From Toxonevra muliebris (lineage: Eukaryota; Arthropoda; Insecta; Diptera; Pallopteridae): DNA of 64,000 nucleotides. Location: the NCBI GenBank assembly GCA_963691655.1, contig OY829328.1, positions 14,586,704 through 14,650,703 on the forward strand. Direction: 5' to 3'. The notes under the pieces are model-generated. The model was given only the letters and a program-made list of their open reading frames with translations. It had not been told where the DNA came from and searched no databases. The position numbers and the translations under genes were made by a program. The stretch's first letter is position 1. Each line of letters opens with the position of its first letter. This document shows positions 1 to 11,469 of the stretch, piece by piece.

Positions 1-606
1 TTTTATATATGATTGACATACAATTTTCTACAATGATGTCTTGATAGGTTCCTGGCTTTGCGCGAATTCTAATCCATATGCTTTTTTTAGGTATATATAA
101 AAAAAGGCGTACCTTTCATATACATATGTACATATCTTAAATATTCATTATGAGATATCTCAGGAAGCACATGTAGAGTATGACACTAAGATTTGGTATG
201 AAAGTATTATATACCAATACCGAAGTTATAGTGGAGTTTGAGGTCTTAATGTCAAGTGGACGTGACACCTCCCATATAGCCTAAAAATCCATAGGTAGCT
301 CTTTTCCAAAAAAAAAAATTAAACTTAAATATACTGTGATTTTGAACTTCTATGAATTCTGGGGGAAGGAACACATTTTTCTGTCTTGGTTGCTTTATAT
401 ATATGGGTGTAATCGGTTAAGTGGGTGTGGCATGTCCTATATAAATGAAAATTTCAAATGTAAAACTCTTAAAAATTAACAAAAGTTCTAACAAAATTAT
501 AAAAAAAATACACAAAACCAGGCATTAGAGAACTATCACACAAAGAGCTTTTAAATTACCCATGTTTTCTATGGTTTTGGAATGGTACCTACTATTTACT
601 ATGTCA

Positions 607-655
607 CTCTCTTTCTCTGCCTCTTTTTCTCTCGACAGAGCTCTTTTTCTTTTTC
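607..655. promoter_or_regulatory. CT/GA-rich cluster (GAGA-factor-like sites)
   Basis: About 50 bases are almost purely pyrimidine on the + strand, with several CTCTC/TCTCT words (GAGAG on the other strand). In flies GAGAG is the binding word of GAGA factor and related proteins at promoters and Polycomb response elements. A function here is inference; it may equally be low-complexity sequence. Confidence 0.25.
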
Positions 656-2012
656 TACGTAAATGAGCCAAGTACATGTGACATTTCTTCAGCTCTTTTG
701 CATACTACAGCGCAGCTAGTTCTGATCTTCGGCGAATTTTTTGGTATGAATCATTTTTTAAATTTCAAATCACTTTGCTATTCTTGGCAATTTGCAAAAT
801 ATTCAAAAGAAAATGTAGAACAAGTAGCATTTGTTTTCAACAACTACTTATAACTTTTTTATCTTCCATGCGGAAACTTTGGATGCATGCTTCAAAAGTA
901 AGTATGTAGTTTTTGATATTAAAAGTTTTCTGCCGGTATTACTTTTTTCATGCGCAAAACAGAACATTAATTGGATGTAATTTATATTGTAACAATATTT
1001 CATTATCAATAATTAAGTTTTTTTATTTGTCTATACACTCTTCTATCTTTTATCGTTTGAATGTTCCAGGAAATTTTCGCTTTATTATCAATTGTACATA
1101 GAAAAAAGAACACACAAAAATACACAGTAATAAAATAGAAAAATATGAAAAAACAAAATTATTTCATGATATTTTGCAATCTCAAAAAAGACGAGTAACT
1201 ATGCGTTTCTCTTATTTACTTATTTCCATTTTAGCAAATAAAATTATTTGCTGTTTCTTTTCATTATTTTTGTGTGTAAAATTTCATTCAATAGATGAGA
1301 CAGAAAACAATTCAACGATTTTGCTCGTGTTGCACAAAAAGTTCACTAGTTTAACTTGATTGCCAAGTGCCACATTGTGTGTATGCTTTGAGGTTTATAA
1401 CAATTAAAAGATACTACATGCATACATAAATAAACAAATAAATAAAAATTAAAAGTTGTTTTATATTTTTGTTTTTTTTGTGCTTTCAAGTAAAAATTCA
1501 TATAGGCAAATATTTAAAATATGAAGGCGATACTGTAAATGCAATAAAAAAAAAACAAAACAAAAGACTTAAAATAAATGAAGAATCGATGTAAACAAAT
1601 AAATTAAGTATTAAATTAGAAAAAATGTTTTTAAAAACTACTCTTTTAAAACCAGCAACAACAACAAGAATAATATTAAAAATAACATTCACATACACAT
1701 GCACATTCGTACTTCGCACAGGTAGAAACAAAAACAAATGTGCACAAATTCACAAAACAAAAAGATTAAAAAGCAACAAAAAAAAAAAACTCAACTAAAG
1801 CAGCGGTGTCATGTGTATTTGTTATAAATATAAAAGCAACAACAAGCAGTTGCTTCGTATGTTTGTTTGTATGTGTATATGGTGCAGTTGCTCAGTAAGT
1901 CATTCAGTTAGTCAGTCAAACCGCCTTACAGACAAGGTGTTCGAACGCAAGCAACACGCACACATAGCCACACTCAAAACTCAAATTAAAACACACACAT
2001 ACAGGTGATCGA

Positions 2013-2405
2013 CAGCAGCAACAAAAACAACTATTACCACTACTATAACTAAATACAAAAAAGTGCAACAACTTGTGGTGGTGATGTTGATATTGCTGTG
2101 GCTGCGGCTGCTGTTGTTGTTAGTGGTTTTATTGTTGCTATTTCTGGTACTGTCGATGCCCGCAATTCATTGATGTTGAGATATTTTGAAAAAGGGAAAG
2201 GCAAAACCAAAAAGATCTGACTTCATTTCGTATTTGTATCCCAAAGCAAAAAAAAAAAAAACATTAGCAACAACAATAACAATAAAATATACTAAAAGAC
2301 TTCGACCACGAAGACTACTGCCATAAAACAAGACAACAAAAACAACAACACCAATAAAGTGAAGTGAACAACAACAACAACAGCAACAACTTGAGCTTCG
2401 GCAAC
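2013..2405 (+). repeat. CAA/CAG and GTT/GCT triplet-rich tract
   Basis: Low-complexity tract dominated by CAACAA, CAGCAA and, around 2080-2150, GTTGCT/GGCTGC triplets. Such tracts are common in fly 5' untranslated regions and introns. No frame across it keeps a convincing protein. Confidence 0.6.
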
Positions 2406-2526
2406 AGCGAATCTCAAGGTTTTCTCAAATTGTGAGATTAATTTCAGTTTAGCTTTTTACACACAGAAATATCATACTTAGTAGTATTAGTTAGTTGGTT
2501 ATTGTTGCTGTTGCTGTTGATGTATG

Positions 2527-2695
2527 CACCAGCGGACCCCAGGGGGGGCTTTGATGATAACCCCCTCCCTTACCGAAGAAAATGTCACACATTTTGATCG
2601 TTGATCATGAATAAAACCAAAAACACAGAAAAAAAAACATTTTAAAAGGACAAAAAACTGAAATCCCCCTACGGAAATGTTTGGATCCGTTAGTG
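2527..2695 (+). mobile_element. Small MITE-like element, copy 1 (G-rich hairpin family)
   Basis: A 169-bp unit whose ends form imperfect terminal inverted repeats: CACCAGCGGACCCC on the left and, read inward from the right end, CACTAACGGATCC. Just inside the left end is a G7 run followed by a C-rich tract (CCCCCTCCCTTACCGA) that can pair as a hairpin. A second copy in the same orientation lies at 46315-46485 and shares the hairpin, the words GATCATGAAT and TTTTAAAAG, and the right end. No coding capacity. Target-site duplication is not clear. Superfamily unknown. Confidence 0.6.
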
Positions 2696-2904
2696 TTTGT
2701 TTGTATGTATATTAATCTTGTTATTGCGTTTTCGTCTATATGTGCAAAAATAGAAAATTTAACAAAAGAAAAAAAAAAAACAGCAAAACCAAATATACAC
2801 GAAACTTGCATTCCATTGCTTGTTAGCAACAATAGCAAAAACTAAAACAAAATAACAAACAAATGCATAGCAGCAAACCATAACGCGACTTTAGTGAATA
2901 TGTA

Positions 2905-3225
2905 TATACCGTGAGAGAGCGTGGAAGAGCGATGAGCGATTGCAGCGCAAATGGTTTCCTGCAAGCGCAACTCAAGCTCAAGCATCACTGCCATTGCAAG
3001 CATCACATCATCTCTCATCTTCATCATCACCAAATTGAGCGGAAAAACACTTGTTGCTTACTTGAGCATAGAGCACTTACTCTCATTCGCTTGTTCGGTA
3101 GTTACATTTTGTTGTTATTAGCTCCACCGTCCTTTCATTTCCCCACTGTTGGAGCACACCCTCTTTCTCTATGCGCTTTTGTATTTATCTCTCTTAGCAG
3201 TTCTCTCTCTCTCTTTGTATACTAA
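2905..3225. promoter_or_regulatory. Candidate regulatory block with GAGAG, GAGC and GCCAT words
   Basis: This block is higher in GC than its surroundings. It contains GAGAGAGCG (about 2911), repeated GAGCG words, TGCCATTGC (about 2989), CTCATTCGCTTG and, at 3170-3220, dense CTCTCTCTC runs. GAGAG (GAGA factor) plus GCCAT (Pho core) is the word mix of fly Polycomb response elements and broad promoters. A 104-codon open frame runs through it on the + strand (2911-3225), but its composition (His and Leu/Ser tracts from CAT and CTC repeats) does not look like a real protein. Function is inference. Confidence 0.3.
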
Positions 3226-5861
3226 GTACAACTGACTCTTAAATTTTATAATGTGCGCAAATCTATCGAGTTTTTTTTTTATTCTTTCTTCTATGATTTC
3301 TGAATTGCTTTTTATTTCTGTTGACTTCAAACAATTTAATTAAACAAAATAATAATAAAAAGTAGCAACAAAACAACGTTCAACGAATTTCAATTAAAAA
3401 CTTGTTGAGATATTTTAACTATGAGTACAAATAATAATAATGAAAGTTAAATAACAACAACAACAAAAAGCTTAAATGGATTGTTTTATTTTTAGAATAG
3501 ATACATACAAACTAGTAAAAGTAGAAATTATTATTCATGCACACGTACATATAACAGCTATTTTATTTAATTTTATTTTTATCATTTTTGAATAGAGTTC
3601 AAGAGTTGGAAAAAAAATAGAATTATAAAACGAAAAAAGAAACAACATCAAATCAAATCAAGAAATAAATTATTGTTGTATCCAACCAAACGCTAGGGTT
3701 CGCTTTTATTAGGCTTGCTTGGTTACAAATTACTTGCTTGGGTTCGATTAGTTTTTAGTTGTAAAATAATCTAATATTTGAAGCAAAGACCTGGAACCCA
3801 ATATTTTAACGACTTGTGTGGTACCCTCTAAGCTAGAGACATTTTTTCATGTTGTCAAATTTCTCAAGCAAAAAGAAGAAGAACAAAATAAAGAGATGAA
3901 ATTTGTTTTAATTTTCTTAAGAGATGCATTCTTTTTCGTGAAGTTTAATCACGACCGGTGTTGCCAATCGGCCCATGAAAAATATATGAAAATTGTGTAA
4001 TTCTGCTCAAGATTATACAAAATTACAGAAACTATAAGAATTTTTTTTTTTTATTTTTATTCCTATTGGGTAGTAGTTATCACAGGAAATTTGACTGAAA
4101 TCTGTCAAAAACTCGCCCAATGTTTCGAATTACTCGACTTTCATTTTGATAAATAAATAAGTCTCAGCCTACTTTTGGACCTCAAAGTTCTCAAAGGAAA
4201 AGATCTGAACATTTTAAGCCAAAAAAAACGTTGTTTTTTGAAAAAAAAAGTCAAAAATATTGACTTTGATTAATAAGATAATTAGTTACATGGATCCGAA
4301 ACATGGACTGTTTGACCAAAATATTAAAATTCGGCGAGCCGGCGACCGATCTCTTTCAAATTTGGCGTGGTAGCTACTACCTAATAGGATTTTGTGCACG
4401 TTTGAGCCCGATCGATTACAAAAATGGGTTCACTTCAGATGAAGTCCCCCATGTTATGTGACATTTAGATACTCCACTTGTATGTACATATTTTTTGGGC
4501 TAAATAGTTCTTTTGCATTTCTTCTAATTCACTCTATAGCAGTAATAGTATTGACAACTAGTCAGCTTCTTTTATCATTTTTTTTTTTTTTTTTTGCTAT
4601 TCAGACAACTAAAAACCCTTTTAACCGCGGCACTTCTAAATAGAAGAATTAAAAGAAAAGGAAATTTGGCATAGCATCACTAAGTAGTTTTGAAGGAGCA
4701 GTACAAAAATATTACCTGTGTGGACCATCTTGCCGAAACTACTGAAAAATACTCTAAGTTTCTTGAATTCAGCGTTTCTCTGTCAATATTATTCCTCGTA
4801 GATTCCAATAACTCAAAAAAACTACAATATCTAATGAGAATTTTAAAAAATGAAATTTGTTTGTATGCATATAGGTAGAATTGTAGTATTTTGAATGACC
4901 CAACAAACAAAATTACGGAATCTATCCGTTAATTGTACCGAAACCAATTCATTCATTTCATTTCAAATTCAGTATTTCTGTATTATTTCTTGGGCATATA
5001 TTTTTATATACCATATAGGTATATATTTGAAAATGTTGAAAAATTCAGGTTCACTTTCGCTGATATTTGAGTTCGGTTGCGGTCGAAATTTGTAATTCGG
5101 TCGGACCTTAACATTACATAATTGTTATAAAAACGATAGCGACTGAAATTTCAGGTTGACACTGCCATCAAGAAGTTATATTGTGGTCATGACCTATATC
5201 AGTTAAGTGCTTGCGGGATATAAAAAACTGTTTGGCTGGTCGCGTTCCTGTTTTCAGGAAACCTTGAGCAAAAATTGACCTTACGTTTTGTAGTTAGTTG
5301 TTTTTTTGTTTTTACTCTTCATCGTTTTTGAATACTTACCATATATGATGTATTGCATACTTTGAATCAATCATATATATTCGAGTATGCATAAACATTA
5401 TTCAGATATGGTGCAATAGATTTTTTGGATTTTGAACTTATTCTCATGTAAAACATTATAAATTAAATTACAGTATTTCTGTAATTTTTCATGCAAATCA
5501 AAATTGAACTCGAAATTTCAATGAAGCAATGAACAAATTTTAAGAAATTTCTTATGTGTGTGTGACTCGAGTTAATTCTTAGATCACATGATACTTAATT
5601 ATGCAGCTAGAAAAGAAACTCCCATAATGTAATAATATAAACGTAAAATTATCTCCCCCGCCACTGGAATTGTTTACCGCCATTTTATGGCATTAAAGTG
5701 CAAACTCAATCAGATTGTTTCTATTGTTATTGCTAATGTTTTCTGCTGTTGTTTATTATTGTAGACAAAATATTACAATAAACTAAATTTCAAATACTTA
5801 AAACTGAAATTTAATAGCATTTAATGTGCAAGTAAATACAATACAACTACAAACAACTATT
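3226..5861. other. AT-rich non-coding region
   Basis: No protein-like frame. It contains CAA tracts (3340-3480), poly-T runs (4045-4065, 4578-4595) and a less AT-rich stretch at about 4320-4450 that looks like an old, unclassified repeat fragment (phrases 'ggcgagccggcgaccgatc' and 'aaatttggcgtggtagc'). Nothing else can be supported. Confidence 0.5.
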
Positions 5862-6020
5862 GGTGCAAGCAGTGTTGCCAGAAATTTTACTTCAAAAATC
5901 GTCAAAATTGTAAGAAAAAATCGTCATTTTCCGGAAAAAATCGTCATGAGAGAAAAACTCAAATTTGTTTACTTTAAATATGTTTGCATTCATTTATATT
6001 ATAATATCCCTTCAAGAGTC

Positions 6021-6260
6021 TTATTGTTTAAATATTCTTTCAACATTTGCAGACGAGTTGGGTAAATATATAAATTTTAAAGCAAAGTTTGAAATGAAAT
6101 GGAAATGCTTCTGATGAAGCACCACGTTTTATGTTGGAAATAGCTTTACAAAACTTTCTTCAGATGCAATTTCATTCGCCTTATCAAAAATTGTCTCAAA
6201 ATCTACACACCGTAGCTCCCTGAAGTCAATATTTAGTTTGCTGAAAGTAGTTTTCGTCCC
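6021..6260 (-). pseudogene. hAT transposase C-terminal remnant
   Basis: On the minus strand, positions 6083 down to 6021 read ALKFIYLPNSSANVERIFKQ and then a stop. The LPNSSAxVERIF core matches the conserved C-terminal dimerisation-region motif of hAT transposases (LPHSSAxVERVFS type). Upstream on the same strand (about 6110-6270), shifted frames give acidic, transposase-like text including NIDFREL, interrupted by stops and frameshifts, so the gene is dead. It lies inside an element with hAT-type termini and an 8-bp target duplication, which independently supports the assignment. Everything upstream of this C-terminal part has decayed beyond recognition or been lost. Confidence 0.75.
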
Positions 6261-6759
6261 CTAAATTTTTAAAATGTAATATTAAACTTTTTAATGAATT
6301 TACTTTTTTTGAAATTAGTTTTCCTGGCTAAAGAAAACTTAATTCTTTCAATGCAGCAATATAAAAATCTAATCGTTTTTTTATTCGATTGCGCAACTCA
6401 TTATAAAAAGAAGCGCTATTATTTACAAATTCTGAAAACAGACTGCCAAATATTTTGTAACACATTTGGAGTCTTCATTAAAACGTGCAAAAACCTGGTA
6501 AACCACGGAAACTCACTGTCAAATTTCATATAAAATTTGACAAGTTTACACATGTTATGCAGTTTACAAGGCTTACAAGGATTTTTAATTTGTTTGTGGC
6601 GTTAATGCCAAGGTAAATATCTTTACTTTCCAAAAATATTGTTTTTTCTCTGAAATCAATGTTATTAACACCAAGAGTTAAATACTATGGTCTTAAAATA
6701 TTTGTGCATGGAAAGCATAATCAAAATTGTATCACTGGAAATGAAGTTCAACACAGATA

Positions 6760-6969
6760 GACCTAGTCTTTATTCCTTTAAGAGGCGTTCCAGTTCCTGA
6801 AGAGAACAGCTGGCATACTACGGAGCATTATCTTTGTAGTTGTCCAGCGTTCGCGAGAATCAGATTAGGGCTGTTGGGTAGTGATGTCTTGAGTATGAAT
6901 TATGTCCACACTCTCCCTCTTCCTGAGCTTCTAAGAATCATCAGTGAAACAAAAAAAGTTAGAGCTTGA
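6760..6969 (+). pseudogene. Non-LTR retrotransposon polyprotein, C-terminal fragment
   Basis: Seventy codons stay open to the stop at 6967-6969. The segment contains the cysteine/histidine motif EHYLCSCPAF followed by ARIRLGLLGSDVL and LPLPELLRII. In Jockey-, R1- and I-type elements this lies at the very C-terminus of ORF2. The reverse transcriptase, endonuclease and most of the RNase H region are absent, so this is a fragment and not a gene. Confidence 0.7.
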
Positions 6970-7137
6970 GAGACCCTAGACCTTTCTTCTTACCATTTCA
7001 TTTTTCCCCCTCACCTTCCCGTCTTTCTACTTTCTTCTACTGGCTCTATCTTGGAGATAGTACAATAGTCTTTGAGTGCTTTGGTTTAGTCCAGCCCACC
7101 TTCAACTCCAAACTATAAGCCCTGACTTATCATTAAA
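6760..7137 (+). mobile_element. 5'-truncated non-LTR retrotransposon 3' end (Jockey/R1/I-like)
   Basis: Positions 6760-6969 keep an open frame ending in TGA. It matches the extreme C-terminus of many insect non-LTR polyproteins: W-H-T-T-E-H-Y-L-C-S-C-P-A-F-A-R, the H-x3-C-x-C type zinc-binding 'EHxLCxCP' motif after the reverse transcriptase/RNase H region. A closing Leu/Pro-rich helix ends at VRA. About 170 bases of C/T-rich 3' untranslated sequence follow, up to roughly 7137. The 5' truncation is typical of target-primed reverse transcription. Because it lies entirely inside the hAT-like element at 5870-7674, it probably inserted there. Exact insertion ends and clade are uncertain. Confidence 0.7.
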
Positions 7138-7682
7138 TGGTAATGCAAGAGCAGATTAACATTTATTGTTTTAGGGCGTACTTCTCACAGTGTCGTGGAT
7201 GAAGAAAATTGGTAAAGAATATTTTGGGCAAGGTCGGTGTAGAAATCTTTTCACTATTGAAAACCAATTCACTAAAATTGCTGAAGTAAAATGGCACCAT
7301 TTTTAATATTAAAGTTTTTGAAAACTTACTTTTGTCACATTATTCTATGACATTGAGTTCAAAAAAATCAGAATCACGTTTTCTTCTTCATAATATAGTT
7401 GGTATTTCAACTACTTTCTATGTAGTTTTTTAGCAGCGTAGATTTATTATAGAGAAGATTTTTGGGGTTAAAGTCTTCTTCGGTATGTGGAAACTTTTTT
7501 TTGTGATATGTATGCCATATGTATAAAAATAACAGACGAGATTTTAAAACAAAAAGGTTTTTTGAAGTTGTTTTTTAATCTAAAAAATCGTCATTTTTCA
7601 ATAAAAATCGTCAAATCGTCATTGGGCCAAAAAATCGTCAAAATGACGATAAAATCGTCGTTCTGGCAACACTGGGTGCAAG

Positions 7683-10600
7683 TATTTAGATTACACTCGT
7701 TGTTCGTTGACACTAGCACAATTGCTGTTTGTTATTATTGTTATGTTGGTTGGTGATCTGTGTTGTTAGAGTGTTGGTTTCTTGTGTCGTTGAAGTTATG
7801 TTGTCCTAAAAGATTAATGATTTTATTGTATTTATGGTGTCAAGTGATGCCGTAGCGTGGAATAATCAGAAAACATAACAAAACGAACAAGAAACAAAAC
7901 AAAATAAAATATGAAATCAAATACTCGCACATAACAAACGAATAATAATATTACAGTACCTACCTGTCATACTGTATGTATCTAGATACACTATACATTA
8001 CTATATTATGACAACGAACAATAACAATAGCGGCGACCATGACCTAATAAATGTGCTCGAGTGGCGCAGAGCAGAATTGTGTTGTTTGTATGAGCGGGGT
8101 GGGGTGCATTCGATACTCTTTGTTCATTTAAACTTTGTGTATGTGCAAAAAAATACAACAAAACCAAATACAATACAAAAAATTAACAACATAAATGCAA
8201 CAATAAACACAAAGTTCCATAACTACAACAGCAACAACAACAACATTAACAAAATAACTACAATTATATACAACAACAGCAACAATAACAATTGCAACTA
8301 CTATATACATACCTACATATGAATGTATCTATGATATGAATTCGCTACACCAACAACAACAGCTACTACTACTACGCATTCGATTTCATTTGATGGATCA
8401 TTACAAATGCAAGTAACTTAGCTGCCTGCCAGCAGTAGCAATAAACTACCAGCCTCAGTTACTGTTGCTGTTGTTGTTGCTGTTGCCATCGCCAACATGA
8501 AATATTTCTTGTATGCAATCTTCTCATACTGATCTATGTATGTACATCATGATGATATCTTTTGCAAGCCACCGGTGTAGATCATGTACGAGTATTGTAT
8601 TCTGTGCGCTCATTTTCATCTAAAATGGATTTCACATCTGGGGCTAATGAAAAATACGAAACGAATACATTCATACACATATAGAGATATATACAAAATG
8701 CATCATGAGATTCTCTTTAGATTGCTGATGCTGTTGTTGTGGCTCATTCACGATTCATACTTTAAATCGGGTCAAAATGTTTGATTTTCAAGTTTTTCAC
8801 CTTGCATTCTATGAAATTGTAAATGTTGGGAACTGAAGTAAAAATGGCACGGAATATCTGAATTTGTATTAATACTTAGGTATACTTTATATGTATATTT
8901 TAATTTAACCTATGTATATTTGCAAGAAGCGTATTCCATCTATAGAAGAATAACATTGAAATATTAAATAAATCCCACAGAAATCTCATTTAAAAATTAT
9001 AATTAACTCAAAAACTAACAGTAAGTTACTGTAGAAGTGCGAAAAGAAGATAAGGAACTGAGGAAAAAGTTGCAAGAAAAAAAAAAAACTTTTTCTATTA
9101 AAGTACTTAATTTCAGTTGTTTCTTAGAATACAATCACGAATCGATGAGATAGGAAATTTTTTCAGATTTATCACAAAAATAATTTATTATTCCCTTGCG
9201 AATCAAACTTTAAACGAAATTTCGACAATTGCAAACCACTTTCGAAAAGTAGAGCATAGGAATCCCTAAGGCATTGTTAGCTTCTGATGCAATAAACCTT
9301 CGAAAAATATGTCCAAAATAACTAGACCTATTTTTCCTAACCTTGATAGTCGACGTAAGCCTCGATAGAATACCTGTCTAAAAACTTTTAAGAATTCAAT
9401 TAATTTCATGAAATGAAAATTTGATTAATTAATGTTTCTTATCTTCTTCAAATAGATCAAGTTCCGAAAAGTTAAATTAAATAGTTTAAGTAGTTTAAAT
9501 TTTTAATACAGATAATTCACTTATTTTCACAATACTTAATGATAAATTTGATGAAGCCTCGGAATTTGAAAATAATTAGCATTCCATACAGATATAAATT
9601 TTGACCGGCTTCTTATTCTTGGATACGACCGACATTCCACATTCACTTTAAACTGAAAAAGCAAAAATGCAAAAAACATTGTATTTACTTGGGTAAATAC
9701 CGTATTTAAATGAAGAAATCTAAGTTACTTGCATATCTACGTACTCCCATTCATAAAAATTCAGACAATGTGCTACATACTGTATGACGGCTCTACACTC
9801 ACACACTGTCACATTGTGAAAAATTAGCATATGAATATGAAAAAAAAAAAATTGGAGAAGTAAAAGAAAAAGAAAAAAGAAAAAAGAAAACGAAAGTCGT
9901 CCCACGTGCGAGCACCTTAAATTCATAAAGTACGGAAGCTTCTTTTTTATAGTTTACAATTTATCGACCACTATCGACTATCAACTAACTACAAATACTG
10001 CAAAAATCAATTTTTGTTAATCTTGACCTGACCAAAACGTGACGACTGCTGCACATTGAAATAATTCAATTATTTTGTTTCCATTTTGTTGTTTTTTCGG
10101 TTTTTTTGGCGTGTCTGCATAATATTTTTAACATGACTTAAATGGTATTGGCTAATTTGATTAACAACAAAACTTAAATATAAATAAATAATATATAATT
10201 ATACTATTTATAGTATCTCTAAATACATATGTATAGCTACAATATACAAGTATTTTGTATTGAGTCGTTTTTATTAGAAATACTTCTTAATTTTTTATCT
10301 CAAGTTTTATTATTTCCCACATACCATATATGTTTTATATATAAGTTTTTAGAAGGTTATTAAAAATATTTTTCAGCCGCCATTATCATTCAACCAATCT
10401 TTGACACATATACACTTGGAAAGTTAACAGAAGTAATCCAAATCCACCAAGTCCAAAGAATGAGGTTTCTTGGCCTTTGTATGTATGTAATTCTCTCCTA
10501 AAAAATATGAAATTTTGTTTTCAATTTGAAAGCATTTTATTTGGTCAGCCAGACCTGTCCAATACCGGCCCCGGTAAAGTTTTGGAAGGTGTCACGCTCA

Positions 10601-10970
10601 CTTGTCTAAAAACTTTTTCATTTCCTCCAATTACGATTACATTACACACAAAATTTCATTACCTTCCTTTATTTGGTGCCTCTGAAATTTCGTTTCATAT
10701 ATTTCATTTGCCCAAAATCGCAACATCGATTAAATTCAGCCCCTTGACCACAACTAACATCGCATTATGGGAAAGGTCCAACACTCACTTTTATAATCTC
10801 ATTAACATTTTTTCTGCGACAACATTATAAGCCAGGGACCGTAAATAATAGTAATTTTTACATTTGAAAATCATAGGTAAAAACTGGTTAGGTTTGTAGT
10901 TTTGTGCCGCTCGAAATATTTTAATTTTGATTTTAAAACTGCAATTTTTATGAAGCTCCACTTTTGTTAA
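7683..10970. other. AT-rich non-coding region with CAA/CAG tracts
   Basis: No protein-like frame. CAACAACAA and ACAGCAACAA tracts occupy 8140-8300 and 8345-8480. The stretch 8008-8322 stays open for 104 codons only because of Asn-coding AAC/AAT repeats. A purine-rich AAAAGAAAAAG tract lies at 9840-9895. Nothing else is supportable. Confidence 0.5.
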
Positions 10971-11469
10971 TAACACTGCACAGCAGAATTGGCCAAAAAG
11001 AAAAGCTCAAGAGTTTTGAAAGTGGATCTTATATAATTCGAGTACGCTGAACATAATGGCGTTTTCAGTTTTTCTCTGTATCGCCTAATTATTTTGTAAC
11101 GGGTTGAAAAATAAAATCGTACCTAAAAATATTGTTGGTAGATTTTTATTTTGTTTAAAAATCTATAAGCAATTTTTGTATGGACGTTTCTATTTAAACC
11201 CATTATAAAAAAATCATGAAAAACTAAAAACGCCATCATGCTCAGCATATTCGAAATATATAAAATCCACTTTCAAAACTCTTGAGCTTTTCTTTTTGGT
11301 CAATTTCATTGTTCCGTGTTTTTATACATATATGATTTTTTTAAACCGTTATAAAAAAAAATTAGACGTGATAGAGAAAAACTAAAAACGCCATCATGTT
11401 CAGCGTACCCGAATTATAAAACATCCACTTTCAAAACTCTTGAGCTTTTTTAGCCGTTGTACAGTGTAA
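10971..11469. mobile_element. Foldback/MITE element with long inverted arms and an extra arm copy
   Basis: The ends read CACTGCACAGC (from 10974) and, inward from the right, CACTGTACAACGG (from 11466). TAA immediately abuts both ends (10971-10973, 11467-11469), giving a possible 3-bp target duplication of the PIF/Harbinger type. The left arm (about 10974-11130) is inverted relative to two right-hand copies (about 11195-11310 and 11340-11466). All three carry CTTTCAAAACTCTTGAGC and AAAACGCCAT(C/T)ATG in matching order. The unit has no coding capacity. Family assignment is tentative because only the TAA and the CACTG ends support it. Confidence 0.6.

Larger units (their letters stand above)
1..2526. 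other. AT-rich non-coding region, no gene seen
   Basis: No open frame here resembles a protein. The first ~450 bases look like an old degenerate repeat, with phrases such as 'gtggacgtgacacctcc' and 'ataccaataccgaagttat' of a style recurring near 11960-12120, 35270-35340 and 53140-53450. From about 1780 to 2420 the sequence becomes a mix of CA-rich, CAA/CAG and GTT/GCT triplet tracts, typical of fly introns and long 5' untranslated regions. Repeated TCAGT-type matches (about 1888-1920) could act as initiator elements, but no promoter can be called. Confidence 0.6.
5862..7682. mobile_element. hAT-like DNA transposon (decayed) with 8-bp target-site duplication
   Basis: Perfect 14-bp terminal inverted repeats, CAGTGTTGCCAGAA at 5870-5883 and its reverse complement at 7661-7674, bound a 1805-bp element. 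It is flanked by a perfect 8-bp direct repeat GGTGCAAG (5862-5869 and 7675-7682). An 8-bp duplication and CAGTG-type ends are hallmarks of the hAT superfamily. Both ends carry several AAAATCGTCA words (5895-5950 and 7585-7660), likely subterminal transposase-binding repeats. A minus-strand transposase C-terminal motif survives inside (6021-6083). A non-LTR retrotransposon 3' end sits at about 6760-7137, apparently a later insertion. The element is non-autonomous now. Confidence 0.88.

Noticed and set aside
8008..8322. 104-codon open frame rich in asparagine
   Set aside because: The frame is open because of AAC/AAT/ACA repeats; there is no domain and it has a mirror frame on the other strand. 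It is triplet-rich DNA, not a gene.
10477..10830. 117-codon + strand open frame
   Set aside because: Partly less biased in composition, but no recognisable motif. It could be transposon-derived, but I cannot support it.
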